Below are positions 9,371-18,176 of a DNA stretch of 56,094 nt, in pieces. Below the pieces are notes generated by a model. The model was given only the letters and a program-made list of their open reading frames with translations. It was not told the DNA's origin and made no database searches. Position 1 is the first letter of the stretch; each line of letters opens with the position of its first letter. This stretch comes from Occallatibacter sp. GTDB taxonomy: Bacteria; Acidobacteriota; Terriglobia; Terriglobales; Acidobacteriaceae. Made by a program: the position numbers and the translations under genes. The stretch lies in assembly GCA_031296305.1 (NCBI GenBank), contig JARLFZ010000013.1, forward strand, positions 1-56,094, in the 5' to 3' direction.

Positions 9371-10918
9371 ATGACTACGATTCCCACATACCTTGCAACC
9401 GCCAGTTTCTCGGCCCTGTTGCTCGCCGCAGCCCTCACAGCACAGTCCCCCGACGCAGCCCGGCAGGCTGATACCACACCGGCCAGCGGGGTTTCGAATG
9501 TGCGCATCGTCCGTTTGAGTGAACACAAAGGCACGGTTGTGCTGGACCGCAACACAGGAAACGGTTTTGAGCCTGCCGTAGTGAACATGCCCGTCGTGGA
9601 AAAGAGCCGGCTGATGACAGGCGATGGGGTTGCAGAAGTCGAGTTCGAAGATAACAGCAGCCTGCGGCTCGGTCCCAATGCGATGGTGGAGTTTCCGCAA
9701 CTTGAGCGTCTTCCCGCAGGCTCGACGGTTTCGTCAGCGCGCCTGGTGAAAGGCATGGTCTATGTGAGCCTGCTGAAGACCCGCGGCAACGAGTTCACCC
9801 TTCTGTTCGGACAGCAGCAGCTCCAATTGCCGCCCGGTAGCCACATTCGGCTGCTGGTGGACGGAGCGGAGGCCAAGCTCGCGGTGCTGGACGGCACGTT
9901 GCACATCGACGGGGCATTGGGGGGACCAGCGGGCGAGATGGACGTTACGCGGAACAAGACGGTTACGTTCAAGCTGCAGGGGCAAGGACAGGATCAGGCA
10001 CAACCGATGGTCGCCAAGAACGTCGAGTCCTATGATGAGCTGGACGCGTGGGATAAGAGGGAGGCTGAATACCACACGGCGGCCGCGCCCGTGAGTGCAT
10101 TGAACAGCTCACCCTACGCGTACGGCCTGAGCGATATGGGTTACTACGGAAGCTTTATGGATACCGGCGGCTGCGGCATGATGTGGCGCCCTTATTTTGC
10201 AAGCGCGGCGTGGGACCCGTATTCGAACGGGGTCTGGGCGTGGTATCAGGGCGCAGGCTATTCCTGGGTGTCTCCGTACCCGTGGGGATGGACGCCTTAT
10301 CACTACGGGAGCTGGGCCTATTGTCCCGGCGTTGGCTATGGATGGCAGCCCGGGGGCGCATGGAATGGGCTGAACAACGTTGCCGCGGCCGGACCTGGGA
10401 ACGGGCCAGTCCATATTCCGGTTCGACCGGCCGGGCCGCCCAGCGGGGGCCGTCGCACGCTGATGGAGGTGAACCTGAAGCCTCTGGTTCGTTCGGAGGC
10501 GCGTTCGGAAGACTCCTTTGTGTTGCGCAGGGACTCAGCAGGTTTGGGCGTTCCGCGGGAAGGCTTAGGGAACCTGAATAAGCTGTCGCAACACGCCCTG
10601 GACAGGGGTACGGCGACCAGGGACGTTTACATGAGCGGACCGTTTTCTCCTACCGCCAATATGCGCCCGCAGGGTGCGGGCGGCGTTGGCAACTCGAACC
10701 GCCCGGAATCCGAGCGGCGTTCTGAATACGGGCAGCGTCCTGAACCCGGGCAACGTTCTACGGGCGGCATGTCTCCGCGTGGGGGATCCGGTGGCGGGCC
10801 GAGTGGCGGTGGGGGCGGCGCGAGCAGAGGCCCCGGTGGTGGTGGCGGGGGCGGCGGGAATGCGGGTGGGAGTTCAGGTGGCTCCGGCTCGGCGCCTGCG
10901 TCGGGTCACGGCCATTAG
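9371..10918 (+). CDS. FecR-domain secreted protein with aromatic-rich and glycine-rich tail
   Basis: 515 residues from the ATG preceded by AAAGGAGGCGGAC, an excellent ribosome-binding site. A signal peptide is followed by a FecR-like region (residues about 45-200: VRIVRLSEHKGTVVLDR, VEFEDNSSLRLGPNAMVEF). Next comes a Trp/Tyr/Gly-rich block at about 255-345 (YSWVSPYPWGWTPYHYGSWA), as seen in DUF6600-type proteins, and a disordered tail ending in poly-glycine. No FecI/FecA-type partners are adjacent, so this is probably not the classic iron-signalling anti-sigma factor but a periplasmic or surface structural protein. Family assignment is good; function is unknown. Confidence 0.85.
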   Translation: MTTIPTYLATASFSALLLAAALTAQSPDAARQADTTPASGVSNVRIVRLSEHKGTVVLDRNTGNGFEPAVVNMPVVEKSRLMTGDGVAEVEFEDNSSLRLGPNAMVEFPQLERLPAGSTVSSARLVKGMVYVSLLKTRGNEFTLLFGQQQLQLPPGSHIRLLVDGAEAKLAVLDGTLHIDGALGGPAGEMDVTRNKTVTFKLQGQGQDQAQPMVAKNVESYDELDAWDKREAEYHTAAAPVSALNSSPYAYGLSDMGYYGSFMDTGGCGMMWRPYFASAAWDPYSNGVWAWYQGAGYSWVSPYPWGWTPYHYGSWAYCPGVGYGWQPGGAWNGLNNVAAAGPGNGPVHIPVRPAGPPSGGRRTLMEVNLKPLVRSEARSEDSFVLRRDSAGLGVPREGLGNLNKLSQHALDRGTATRDVYMSGPFSPTANMRPQGAGGVGNSNRPESERRSEYGQRPEPGQRSTGGMSPRGGSGGGPSGGGGGASRGPGGGGGGGGNAGGSSGGSGSAPASGHGH

Positions 10919-11061
10919 AAATCGGACAGACCGAGATTGTTGAGAGCGGCCGGCTAACAACCGATGGTACCTTTATCTCGCATCGGAGCGAGGCGTGTCT
11001 TCAATGCTCATTTAGATCGCGCCCAGAGACGGGATTCTCAAACAGTGCCACCAGCACCCGT

Positions 11062-11090
11062 TTGCCCGCGCACAAACCGCACTCTGATAA
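11062..11090 (+). promoter_or_regulatory. candidate sigma-70 promoter
   Basis: TTGCCC (11062-11067), a 17-bp spacer and TGATAA (11085-11090) lie 75 bp before the TPR gene start at 11166. Confidence 0.4.
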
Positions 11091-11165
11091 ACTAATCGGG
11101 TTCGAGTGGCGTCAATCTTATCCGTTTCGACCCCGCCCGTAAGACCATCAGCGAAGGACAAAAAA

Positions 11166-11870
11166 GTGGATACACAAACCCGTCACGCTCTGAAAAAAGA
11201 CAAGTTCGCCCAGGCTGCTGCCTCGAGCGCCAGTTGGATCGGCGAGCACAAATCCGGCGTGCTGCGCTGGGTGATCGCGGCAGGAGTGGTTCTTGTCCTG
11301 GGCGTTGGCGCGCTGATTTTTTGGATCTTGCGCTCGCAGGCTGCCGACTCTGCCCTGGGCGCGGCGCTCGATGTTTACACCTCGCCGCTGGCGCTTCCGG
11401 GAGCTCCACCTGTATCTGGCGTGTACACGGCCTCGGCCGACCGCGCCAAAGAGGCCAATCGCGAGTTTGTGGCCGTGGCCAACGAATACGGCTGGCTGTC
11501 CCAAGGCTCCAAAGCCCACTACTTTGCCGGCGTGACCTATGCGGAACTGGGCCAGAATGGAGCGGCCGAGGCCCAGTTGACGGCCGCCTCGAAATGCTGG
11601 GACCGCAATCTTTCGAACCTCGCCAAGGTGGCGCTGGCCAACCTCTACCACCAGACCTCCCGCGACAGCGATGCCATCGCTCTCTATAACGAGATCGCCG
11701 CCAAGCCTTCAGTTACAGTCCCCACCACTGTGGCGCAACTCGATCTTGCCGATCTCTATGCCGCGGAAGGCAAGCAGGACCAGGCGCACGCGCTTTGGGC
11801 CAAGGTGCGCGATGCGGATAAGGACGGCGCGGCAGGTCAGATCGCGGCGCAGAAGCTGGCTGCGAAGTAA
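11166..11870 (+). CDS. membrane-anchored TPR protein (YfgM-like)
   Basis: About 234 residues from the GTG preceded by GAAGGACAAA; an upstream GTG at 11106 in frame would add 20 residues. A charged cytosolic N-terminus (HALKKDKFAQ) leads to one transmembrane helix (WVIAAGVVLVLGVGALIFWIL, about 34-54) and then periplasmic tetratricopeptide-like helices (about 95-230: KAHYFAGVTYAELGQNGAAE, YHQTSRDSDAIALYNEIA, YAAEGKQDQAHALWAKV). This matches the YfgM/ancillary SecYEG subunit layout, where the protein helps periplasmic folding. The ECF sigma gene follows after 97 bp. Confidence 0.8.
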   Translation: MDTQTRHALKKDKFAQAAASSASWIGEHKSGVLRWVIAAGVVLVLGVGALIFWILRSQAADSALGAALDVYTSPLALPGAPPVSGVYTASADRAKEANREFVAVANEYGWLSQGSKAHYFAGVTYAELGQNGAAEAQLTAASKCWDRNLSNLAKVALANLYHQTSRDSDAIALYNEIAAKPSVTVPTTVAQLDLADLYAAEGKQDQAHALWAKVRDADKDGAAGQIAAQKLAAK

Positions 11871-11967
11871 GACCGCAACCCGCGCAAAGGTCGGCGGCCA
11901 TGCGCAATTGCACGCATAGGGCAGAACGAGTCTGAGCAGTTTCCCGGCTGCCTGCGTCTGTTGTGTG

Positions 11968-12561
11968 ATGAGCACCAGCCAGGCCATTTACGCAGGTTGG
12001 ATGGAGATTCCCACGAGCGCGGTGAACGAGGAAGCGCGCGGGCGCGCGGAAGACGCAGCGATCTCGGCGCTGGTCGACCAATACGCCGGAGCCCTCTACC
12101 GCGTCGCCTATTCCGTGCTGCGCAATTCCACTGATGCTGAAGATGCCGTGCAGGAAGCATTTCTGCGCGTGCTGCGGCATCGGGACACGCTCGACGAAGT
12201 GCGCGACCACCGCGTCTGGCTCATTCGCATCGTCTGGAACATCGTGCTCGATCGCAAGCGCCGCGCCAAGACGCGTCCGGAGACGGACGACGTTTCTGAG
12301 CTGGCGCGGGTGCTGCCTTCTAAAGGACTTTCCGCCGAGGAGTTGGCGGCCGCGGCCGAGCACCATGCTCACGTGCTCGGGTGCGTGGAGCAACTGCCTG
12401 CCAAGGAGCGCGAAGTGCTGCTGCTTTCGGCCTTCGAGGAGCTCACGAGCGTGGAAATTGCCGCGGTTCTCGATATTACGGAATCGAGCGTCCGTTCGCG
12501 GCTGTTCCGGGCGCGGAACCTGATGGCCGAACTGCTGGATCACAACAGGAGTCTGCGATGA
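11968..12561 (+). CDS. ECF-type RNA polymerase sigma factor
   Basis: About 197 residues. Region 2 is visible around residues 36-95 (LVDQYAGALYRVAYSVLR, DAEDAVQEAFLRVLRH, WLIRIVWNIVLDRKRR). Region 4 is at about 140-190 (CVEQLPAKEREVLLLSAFEE, LTSVEIAAVLDITESSVRSR). It directs RNA polymerase to a specific regulon in response to an envelope or stress signal. Its TGA overlaps the ATG of the next gene by 4 bp (ATGA), so the two are translationally coupled and that protein is very likely its anti-sigma factor. Other in-frame starts include ATG 12001. Confidence 0.92.
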   Translation: MSTSQAIYAGWMEIPTSAVNEEARGRAEDAAISALVDQYAGALYRVAYSVLRNSTDAEDAVQEAFLRVLRHRDTLDEVRDHRVWLIRIVWNIVLDRKRRAKTRPETDDVSELARVLPSKGLSAEELAAAAEHHAHVLGCVEQLPAKEREVLLLSAFEELTSVEIAAVLDITESSVRSRLFRARNLMAELLDHNRSLR

Positions 12562-13088
12562 ATACGAACCCGCACAATGCGATGAACTCCGATTCCGGCC
12601 CCGATTGCGGAGAGGCCACGCTGCGGCTGATTGCCGGCTTGCCCGCGCCTGCCGGACTTGAAGAGCGCGTGCATAAGGCGCTCGGCGCAGCTCCGCACGA
12701 ATTACGGGGCGGGCGTGTTCTGGCGTGGCCGGCGAGATTCCGGGCGAGGGCCGTGCTGGAGAGCAACTGGATGCGGGCAACTGCCGCGGCGGCGATTGTG
12801 TTTGTGGTGGTCGGCGGAGGATGGGGCGTTTACAGCCGCGTGCAGCCAGGACCAGCCGGCAAAGTCATCGTGATGCCGCAGCCCATGCCGAGTTCGGGCG
12901 GGTTCTCGGGCGCCGGCGCGATTCGCACGCCTGCTACGATTCCGGGACCGAAAGTCAGAGAACAAGGGACCAAGGGACCGCGGGACCAAGAAGCGCAGAC
13001 CGCGAAGAAACCTGCAACGCCGAAGAAGTCCGCGACAGGTCAACACCCGGCAAGCGCGCCGACGCCGCAGCCGGCGGTTTCGCAGTAG
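12558..13088 (+). CDS. probable anti-sigma factor, single-pass membrane protein
   Basis: 176 residues, overlapping the sigma gene by 4 bp. The N-terminal 70 residues contain a Cys (DCGEATLRLIAGL) but no full zinc-binding HxxxCxxC motif. One transmembrane helix follows (RATAAAAIVFVVVGGGWGVY, about 76-95), then a Pro/Lys-rich periplasmic tail. The tail includes a segment encoded by four copies of an 8-bp repeat (12958-12989). The anti-sigma role is inferred from coupling and topology, not from a recognised domain. Confidence 0.7.
   Translation: MNTNPHNAMNSDSGPDCGEATLRLIAGLPAPAGLEERVHKALGAAPHELRGGRVLAWPARFRARAVLESNWMRATAAAAIVFVVVGGGWGVYSRVQPGPAGKVIVMPQPMPSSGGFSGAGAIRTPATIPGPKVREQGTKGPRDQEAQTAKKPATPKKSATGQHPASAPTPQPAVSQ
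12958..12989 (+). repeat. 8-bp tandem repeat GGGACCNN x4 inside a gene
   Basis: Octamers GAGAACAA, GGGACCAA, GGGACCGC and GGGACCAA are read through in the anti-sigma tail (REQGTKGPRDQ). Same family as 13884 and 19104. Confidence 0.7.
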
Positions 13089-13092
13089 CCAG

Positions 13093-13434
13093 CTACGCGT
13101 CCTTCGTCACAGCCCTGATCAACATACCCAGAAGCGCCAGCACCAACGCGCCCCAGAATGCCGGCACCAGACCTACGACATGAAATCCCGGCACCACGGC
13201 CGAGGCGAGTAGGATCATGACGCCGTTGATGACTAGCAGGAAGAGTCCCAGGGTGAGGATGGTCAGCGGAAACGTCACGATCTTAAGGAACAGTCCGACC
13301 GTGGCATTGAGCAGGCCGATGACCAGCGCAGCGATTAGCGCGGGAACGAAGCCTGCGACGTGAAATCCGGGGACAAAATGGGAAACGACGATGAGCGCGA
13401 GTGCGCTCAGTATCCAATGGAGAAGGAGTCTCAT
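13093..13434 (-). CDS. phage-holin-IV-like small membrane protein
   Basis: 113 residues with four hydrophobic helices: LHWILSALALIVVSHFVPGF, VPALIAALVIGLLNATVGLF, TFPLTILTLGLFLLVINGVM and LVPAFWGALVLALLGMLI. The repeated VPGFHV motifs are typical of the YvlD / mycobacterial four-TM holin superfamily. These are common chromosomal proteins of unknown role and need not be phage-derived. The ATG was chosen because GGAGG lies 8 bp upstream. It converges on the anti-sigma gene with a 4-bp gap. Confidence 0.88.
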   Translation of the reverse strand: MRLLLHWILSALALIVVSHFVPGFHVAGFVPALIAALVIGLLNATVGLFLKIVTFPLTILTLGLFLLVINGVMILLASAVVPGFHVVGLVPAFWGALVLALLGMLIRAVTKDA

Positions 13435-13624
13435 GCTTTCAACCTCCGGCGAATCGGCTGCGCGGATTCGAATCGCGGCGCGAGTTGAGGTGAACAAAGG
13501 AATCGTGCCCGCCGCTCGCTATAAGCTATCCTGCGCCGCGACTCCCGCGCAAGGATTCTGCCAACCGCATGTCCGGTACCCGCGCGGAGTGTCTGCGAGT
13601 CGGGCATTGCTTTAGAGTGGAACC

Positions 13625-13891
13625 ATGTTTGCGCGCCGCATCTCTGTCGAGCGGATTGACGCGACGGGCGCGCGCCACGCCTGCCCCATCCGCCAGATCG
13701 ACAACTTCGCCATGCGGAACTTTACCAACGATGCGGTCTTCGACGATACGTTTCCCGCGGGCGATGGCGTGCTTGAGATTGGTCATCGCGTCCCGCTCGA
13801 GCAGCTCAAAGCCGCGATGGAAGATTGGTTCCGGCGCAAAGGGTATTTGCAGGCGGGCGAGCGGCTGGAAGTGGCAGAAGACAGGGACTGA
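13625..13891 (+). CDS. small conserved hypothetical protein
   Basis: 88 residues, starting MFARRISVERIDATG, without signal peptide or membrane segment. The C-terminal half (VPLEQLKAAMEDWFRRKGY) is a plausible amphipathic helix. The family is not recognised. The stop codon lies inside the first unit of an 8-bp tandem repeat, so the last residues (EDRD) are repeat-encoded. Stands alone on the plus strand. Confidence 0.6.
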   Translation: MFARRISVERIDATGARHACPIRQIDNFAMRNFTNDAVFDDTFPAGDGVLEIGHRVPLEQLKAAMEDWFRRKGYLQAGERLEVAEDRD

Positions 13892-13915
13892 GGGACTAAG
13901 GGACTGAGGGACTGA
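13884..13915 (+). repeat. 8-bp tandem repeat GGGACTNA x4
   Basis: Four perfect-phase octamers: GGGACTGA, GGGACTAA, GGGACTGA, GGGACTGA. The first contains the stop codon of the 88-residue gene. Confidence 0.85.
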
Positions 13916-13954
13916 AGATTCAGGCGGCAGTTTGGCGCGCACGGACGCTGCTTC

Positions 13955-14452
13955 TCAGGAGATGGACGGAGCGACGCCGATTTGCGGCGGCTGCGAAGAG
14001 CTTACCGGGCAAAGTTGCGGAGCGGATTTCCAAAGGCGGAGTTCGGCTTCGCGGCGGGCCTTCAATCCCAGGTTCACTTCTCCGCCAGCGAGATCCCAAA
14101 GCAGCAACTGCTCGACAGCGTCGTCGAAGCGGCCGCCATTCAGGCAGTGCAGCAAGGTGGACTTTGCCAGGCGTCCGGCACCGAGGTTGAAACAGAAATC
14201 AACCAGCGCATCGAATTGGCCCTGGGTCAAAGCCACTCTGACCAGGTTGCCAACGGCGCGCTCAGCCGCGGAGACGTCGGCGGCCAGAAGGCTGGCGGCT
14301 TGCGGTTGGCTGACGCCGCTGGGAAAAGACTCCGGAGGCACGACGCGATGGCCGTAGCCGATGGTGGGGAAACCGGCCACATCTGTGTATTGCCGGCTGC
14401 GAAACCCCTCGAATCGCTTGATCAGTTCCAGTCCTTCTGCGCTGAGTTGCAT
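13955..14452 (-). CDS. phage-type lysozyme (GH24)
   Basis: 165-residue muramidase cutting the MurNAc-GlcNAc bond of peptidoglycan. The T4-lysozyme triad is intact in the E-x8-D-x5-T pattern: E15, D24 and T30 (KRFEGFRSRQYTDVAGFPT, then IGYGH). The later helices NLVRVALTQGQFDALVDFCF and NLGAGRLAKSTLL are the usual GH24 C-terminal lobe. The ATG at 14452 follows GAGG and fits the family start; upstream in-frame codons cross a hairpin. No secretion signal is visible, so export would need help. No other phage structural genes lie nearby. Confidence 0.92.
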   Translation of the reverse strand: MQLSAEGLELIKRFEGFRSRQYTDVAGFPTIGYGHRVVPPESFPSGVSQPQAASLLAADVSAAERAVGNLVRVALTQGQFDALVDFCFNLGAGRLAKSTLLHCLNGGRFDDAVEQLLLWDLAGGEVNLGLKARREAELRLWKSAPQLCPVSSSQPPQIGVAPSIS

Positions 14453-14496
14453 GGAAATCCCCTCTTCGGCCCGAATCTCACGGCCGGAAACACGAA

Positions 14497-14543
14497 GGGC
14501 TTGCCGAGAACCCTTCCGTTCACTGGGGGTTTTCGGCAAGCCC
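14497..14543. promoter_or_regulatory. strong hairpin upstream of the lysozyme gene
   Basis: A 15-bp stem with one G-U-type mismatch (GGGCTTGCCGAGAAC, 14497-14511, against 14529-14543) has a 17-nt loop. It lies 45 bp upstream of the lysozyme start on its leader strand. No T-run follows on either strand, so it is more likely a leader structure or a repeat than a simple terminator. Confidence 0.6.
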
Positions 14544-14643
14544 TGAAAGCCACGCTAGCAGAAGCTCGGAATTAATCTGCAAAACCGGAGAATAATTTTG
14601 GCGAAGGGAAACCGGCTGATTTTGCGAGGATTCGCGGCTTCGA

Positions 14644-15060
14644 TCAGCTCGATGCGTTCAACAATGCAGGCCGCCTTACGGGCGCCGGAGCTCCACGCAA
14701 CGTGGTCAGTTGCGGAGGCGCACAACAGGCCTTGTTCAGCAGGCCAAGATCGCGCTGCATCTCCGCATCCTGCCTGAGCACAGACAAGGTCTCGCGCAGA
14801 ATGCTGGCCGCTCCAGCATGCGTGGGAGCCACGATCTTGTAGTGCATCCACTTGCCTTCGCGGCGCGCGGCTACGATGCCCGCCCGCCGCAGGTACGCAA
14901 GATGGCGCGAGACTTTAGGCTGGCTCTGGCCGAGAATCTCCACAAAGTAGCAGACGCATACTTCGCGGCCATCCATCAGGTTGAGCAGCCGCAAACGGGT
15001 GCGGTCGGCGAGGGCCGCAAACAGCAGGGCGAAATCGTAGTTCTTCGAAGTGCGCTCCAC
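14644..15060 (-). CDS. arsR: ArsR-family arsenic-responsive repressor
   Basis: About 138 residues from GTG 15060; an ATG at 15135 is in frame but would place the leader across the promoter. The winged helix-turn-helix is clear ([20 protein letters not shown], then [31 protein letters not shown]). The CVC of VCVCYF is the metalloid-binding pair of ArsR. A further CC sits near the C-terminus (NKACCAPPQ). Family members bind As(III) and release the divergent ars promoter. It is divergent from arsM with a 78-bp gap holding the promoter and candidate operator. Confidence 0.92.
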   Translation of the reverse strand: MERTSKNYDFALLFAALADRTRLRLLNLMDGREVCVCYFVEILGQSQPKVSRHLAYLRRAGIVAARREGKWMHYKIVAPTHAGAASILRETLSVLRQDAEMQRDLGLLNKACCAPPQLTTLRGAPAPVRRPALLNASS

Positions 15061-15068
15061 GAATTCAT

Positions 15069-15108
15069 CATATATGTATTGACAGATATGTCCAGTCGAG
15101 AATATATT
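15069..15108 (+). promoter_or_regulatory. ars promoter with overlapping candidate ArsR operator
   Basis: TTGACA (15079-15084), an 18-bp spacer and TATATT (15103-15108) give a strong promoter about 30 bp before arsM. An AT-rich inverted repeat CATAT (15069-15073) and ATATG (15086-15090) straddles the -35, where an ArsR dimer would block RNA polymerase. The operator is inferred. Confidence 0.7.
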
Positions 15109-15138
15109 TGCTTTAGCGTATGTGAGGAAACGCAAAGT

Positions 15139-16011
15139 ATGGAATCTACGGCGAACATCCAGGAACAGGTGAAAGAAAAGTATGGAAGCGCGGCGCGGGC
15201 GGTGGCAAAGTCAGGCAGCGCGCAGGCCTGTTGCGATCCCGGCCTGCGCTGCTGCGATCCGATTACCACCAACCTCTATAGCTCCGGCGAGAAGGGCCTG
15301 ATCCCGGAGAAAGCCGTGCAGGCTTCGCTGGGCTGCGGCAACCCAACGGCCCTGATCGATCTGCGCCCCGGTGAGACGGTGCTGGATCTCGGCTCGGGAG
15401 GCGGCATCGACGTGCTGCTTTCGGCCCGGCGCGTGGGGCCTACGGGCAAGGCATACGGGCTTGACATGACCGACGACATGCTGGCCCTGGCCCGCGAAAA
15501 CCAGCGGCAGGCGGGGGTGACCAATGTCGAGTTCCTCAAAGGCGAAATGGAGAACATTCCGCTGGCCGACAACTCCGTGGATGTCATCATCTCGAACTGC
15601 GTCATTAATCTTTCGGCTGACAAGGACCGCGTGCTGCGCGAAGCCTTTCGCGTTCTGAAGCCGGGCGGGCGGTTTGCCGTTTCCGACGTGGTGGTGCGGG
15701 GCGCTGTGCCGGACGAGGTGCGCAAAAGCATGCTGCTTTGGGTGGGGTGTATCGCCGGCGCTCTCGAAGAAACCGAATACCTTTCGAAGCTGACTGCGGC
15801 AGGTTTTGAGCAGACTTCCATCGAGCCGACGCGCGAGTACAACGTGGAAGACGCGCGTCAGTTCCTGACCGAGGCTGGAGTGGATGTGGATGGGATCGCG
15901 CCCCTGGTGAACGGGAAATTCTTCAGTGGTTTCATCCGTGCGAGCAAGCCCAAAGCCGCCTGCTGCCAGCCTGGCTGCTGCATGCCTGCTCTGACTGGAG
16001 CAAAGGAGTAA
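15139..16011 (+). CDS. arsM: arsenite S-adenosylmethionine methyltransferase
   Basis: 290 residues. It transfers methyl groups from SAM to As(III). The Rossmann SAM motif is [20 protein letters not shown] (about 81-100). Three cysteines match the catalytic set of ArsM: C66 (SLGCGNP), C154 (ISNCVINLS) and C204 (WVGCIAGA), with the usual 50-residue spacing between the last two. Extra cysteine pairs lie at [11 protein letters not shown] (31-41) and at the C-terminus ([11 protein letters not shown]), likely As-binding. The ATG is 30 bp after the -10. It is the first gene of an arsM-arsC-acr3 operon, with only 2 bp to arsC. Confidence 0.95.
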   Translation: MESTANIQEQVKEKYGSAARAVAKSGSAQACCDPGLRCCDPITTNLYSSGEKGLIPEKAVQASLGCGNPTALIDLRPGETVLDLGSGGGIDVLLSARRVGPTGKAYGLDMTDDMLALARENQRQAGVTNVEFLKGEMENIPLADNSVDVIISNCVINLSADKDRVLREAFRVLKPGGRFAVSDVVVRGAVPDEVRKSMLLWVGCIAGALEETEYLSKLTAAGFEQTSIEPTREYNVEDARQFLTEAGVDVDGIAPLVNGKFFSGFIRASKPKAACCQPGCCMPALTGAKE

Positions 16012-16013
16012 CG

Positions 16014-16505
16014 ATGGCCGATCATTACAATGTTCTCTTCCTCTGCACGGGCAACTCGGCGCGTTCCATCATGGCCGAAGCCATCCTCAACTACAAAGGC
16101 AAAGGCAAGTTCACGGCCTACAGCGCAGGCAGCCATCCGACCGGACAGCCGCGTCCGGAGGCGCTCAATCAGATCGAATCGGCGGGATTGTCGACGGCAG
16201 GCCTGCGCAGCAAGTCATGGGATGAGTTTTCAGGCGCGGGAGCACCGAAGCTGGATTTCGTCTTTACGGTCTGTGACAACGCCGCAAAGGAGCAGTGTCC
16301 GTACTGGCCGGGGCAGCCGATGACGGCGCACTGGGGTATTGCTGACCCCGCGGCTGCGAAGGGAACGCCGGAGGAGATTGCCCGGGCATTCAGAGACGCG
16401 TTCACGGTGCTTGATCGCCGGATAGGGTTGTTCCTCTCGCTGCCCCTCGCGACGCTTGAGGACATGGCCATCAAGAGGGAAATCGATCGGATAGGCCGCT
16501 CGTAG
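16014..16505 (+). CDS. arsC: arsenate reductase, low-molecular-weight phosphatase (thioredoxin-linked) type
   Basis: 163 residues. It reduces As(V) to As(III). The phosphatase-like P-loop CTGNSARS holds C11 and R17 (CX5R). Two resolving cysteines, C87 and C95 (TVCDNAAKEQCPYWPG), match the pI258/thioredoxin-coupled class. The acid motif ADPAAAKGT replaces the phosphatase DP loop as in this family. Two bp after arsM and nine before acr3, so co-transcribed. The product feeds both ArsM and Acr3. Confidence 0.95.
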   Translation: MADHYNVLFLCTGNSARSIMAEAILNYKGKGKFTAYSAGSHPTGQPRPEALNQIESAGLSTAGLRSKSWDEFSGAGAPKLDFVFTVCDNAAKEQCPYWPGQPMTAHWGIADPAAAKGTPEEIARAFRDAFTVLDRRIGLFLSLPLATLEDMAIKREIDRIGRS

Positions 16506-16514
16506 GAGGCAACG

Positions 16515-17597
16515 GTGAAAAAGAGTCGGCTGTCGTTTCTGGATCGCTATCTGACGGGATGGATCTTCGCCGCCATGGCGTTCGGCGTGGCCCTCGGCTG
16601 GCTTGCTCCCGGCGTAGTGCCGTTTCTGAACCGCTTCAGCATTGGCACAACTTCGGTGCCGATCGCAGTGGGGCTGATTCTGATGATGTACCCGCCATTC
16701 ACTCGGGTCCGGTACGAAGAGCTCCACGAGGTCTTCCGCAACAAGCGCGTGCTGGGCCTGTCGCTGGTGCAGAACTGGGTGATCGGCCCAATTTTGATGT
16801 TCGTGCTGGCCATCGTGTTCCTGCGCGGTTACCCCGAATACATGGCCGGACTCATCATGATCGGGCTCGCACGCTGCATCGCCATGGTGATCGTGTGGAA
16901 CGAGCTGGCGAAGGGCGACACCCAGTATGCAGCCGGACTGGTAGCCTTCAATTCACTGTTCCAGGTCTTCTTCTACTCGGTCTACGCCTGGGTATTCATC
17001 ACGGTGCTGCCCGGATGGTTCGGCCTGCGCGGGGCCGTGGTTAGAGTCTCCGTGGGCGAGATCGCAAAGAGCGTCTTTATTTACCTGGGCATCCCGTTCA
17101 TCGCAGGCTTCCTGACGCGGACCGCGCTGGTTCGGGCCAAAGGCCGCGCATGGTACGACAGGAACTTCGTGCCACGGGTCTCACCGATAACACTGGTCGC
17201 CTTGCTGTTCACCATCGTGGTGATGTTCTCTCTCAAGGGTAGTTACATCGTGCGTCTGCCTCTGGACGTTCTGAGGATCGCCATACCGCTCTTGATTTAC
17301 TTCGTAGTGATGTTCCTGGTGTCGTTTTACATGGGCAGGAAACTTGGCGCCGATTACTCAAAGACAACCACGCTCGCGTTCACGGCTGCCTCAAACAACT
17401 TCGAGCTTGCGATCGCTGTGGCCGTATCGGTGTTCGGCATCAACTCGGGCGCTGCATTCGCGGCAGTCATCGGCCCGCTGGTGGAAGTGCCTGTAATGAT
17501 TGCGCTTGTCAACCTGGCTCTTTACTTCCAGCGGAAGTATTGGGAGAACCCGCAGCCCATGGATCTTCAAGGGGCATGTGTGCGGGAAAGACGTTGA
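16515..17597 (+). CDS. acr3: arsenite efflux permease, ACR3 family
   Basis: 360 residues with about ten transmembrane helices. It exports As(OH)3 across the inner membrane. The ACR3 signature [16 protein letters not shown] contains the essential cysteine C121. The ending [19 protein letters not shown] is the second conserved ACR3 motif. The GTG start is preceded by TAGGAGGCAAC. Last gene of the ars operon. It is also often annotated arsB, but the sequence is Acr3 and not the 12-TM ArsB. Confidence 0.95.
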   Translation: MKKSRLSFLDRYLTGWIFAAMAFGVALGWLAPGVVPFLNRFSIGTTSVPIAVGLILMMYPPFTRVRYEELHEVFRNKRVLGLSLVQNWVIGPILMFVLAIVFLRGYPEYMAGLIMIGLARCIAMVIVWNELAKGDTQYAAGLVAFNSLFQVFFYSVYAWVFITVLPGWFGLRGAVVRVSVGEIAKSVFIYLGIPFIAGFLTRTALVRAKGRAWYDRNFVPRVSPITLVALLFTIVVMFSLKGSYIVRLPLDVLRIAIPLLIYFVVMFLVSFYMGRKLGADYSKTTTLAFTAASNNFELAIAVAVSVFGINSGAAFAAVIGPLVEVPVMIALVNLALYFQRKYWENPQPMDLQGACVRERR

Positions 17598-17642
17598 GAG
17601 GCCTCGACCGTCCGGCGCCTCATGCCTTCGGCGCTTTCTTGG

Positions 17643-18176
17643 TCAATGCGACCCTGCGGGCGGTTTGCCTGCGATCCTCAGGAATTGATTGAGGACTTCG
17701 GACAGTGCGATGTCGAAGTTTCTGTCGTGGGTCTTTTGCAGATAGGCGAATTCAATGGATTGGGTGACGGTCCAGAGGATGTAGTGAGATTTGCCGTCGT
17801 AGACCACCAAACGGAACATGGGCAGGGGGTCGGAGGCTCCCTTCTGCTTGTTGGCTTCGCTGGGGCCGTAGGGGGCGTTGAGCCGGAGCTCGAGGACCAG
17901 GTCGGCCTGGGCGGGATCGCCGACCAAGGTGTAATTGCCAGTGGCTTTGAGCGCGGCATAAAGCTCGGTGTAGGCGCGGCCGGGATCGCCGGTAAATGGC
18001 TCAGGAAACAGGCCGCTGTCAGCGCCGGCGTTCGAGATAAAGACGGTTTTCGCCGCGATGAGCGCCGGCGGAATCGGGCTGGCCTGATCGTACGGGGATA
18101 CCTGCGCGAGGCCCCCTGGGGCAACTGGAGCCGCAACAGCCAGGCACAAGCAAGAGCAAACAAGAAAAGTGCGCAT
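17643..18176 (-). CDS. exported conserved hypothetical protein
   Basis: 177 residues with a signal peptide (MRTFLVCSCLCLAVAAPVAP). The start is backed by GAGGTGAACC. The mature part contains TVFISNAGADSGLF, ELYAALKATGNYTLVGDP and ADLVLELRLNAPYG, a pattern like small periplasmic proteins that build a nucleotide-fold-like sheet. No enzyme motif seen. It converges with acr3 and has no operon partner. Confidence 0.7.
   Translation of the reverse strand: MRTFLVCSCLCLAVAAPVAPGGLAQVSPYDQASPIPPALIAAKTVFISNAGADSGLFPEPFTGDPGRAYTELYAALKATGNYTLVGDPAQADLVLELRLNAPYGPSEANKQKGASDPLPMFRLVVYDGKSHYILWTVTQSIEFAYLQKTHDRNFDIALSEVLNQFLRIAGKPPAGSH

Noticed and set aside
13093..14452. Holin-like plus lysozyme as a prophage remnant
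   Set aside because: The holin-IV/YvlD family is widespread on chromosomes, the two genes are not adjacent, and no capsid, tail or replication genes are present.
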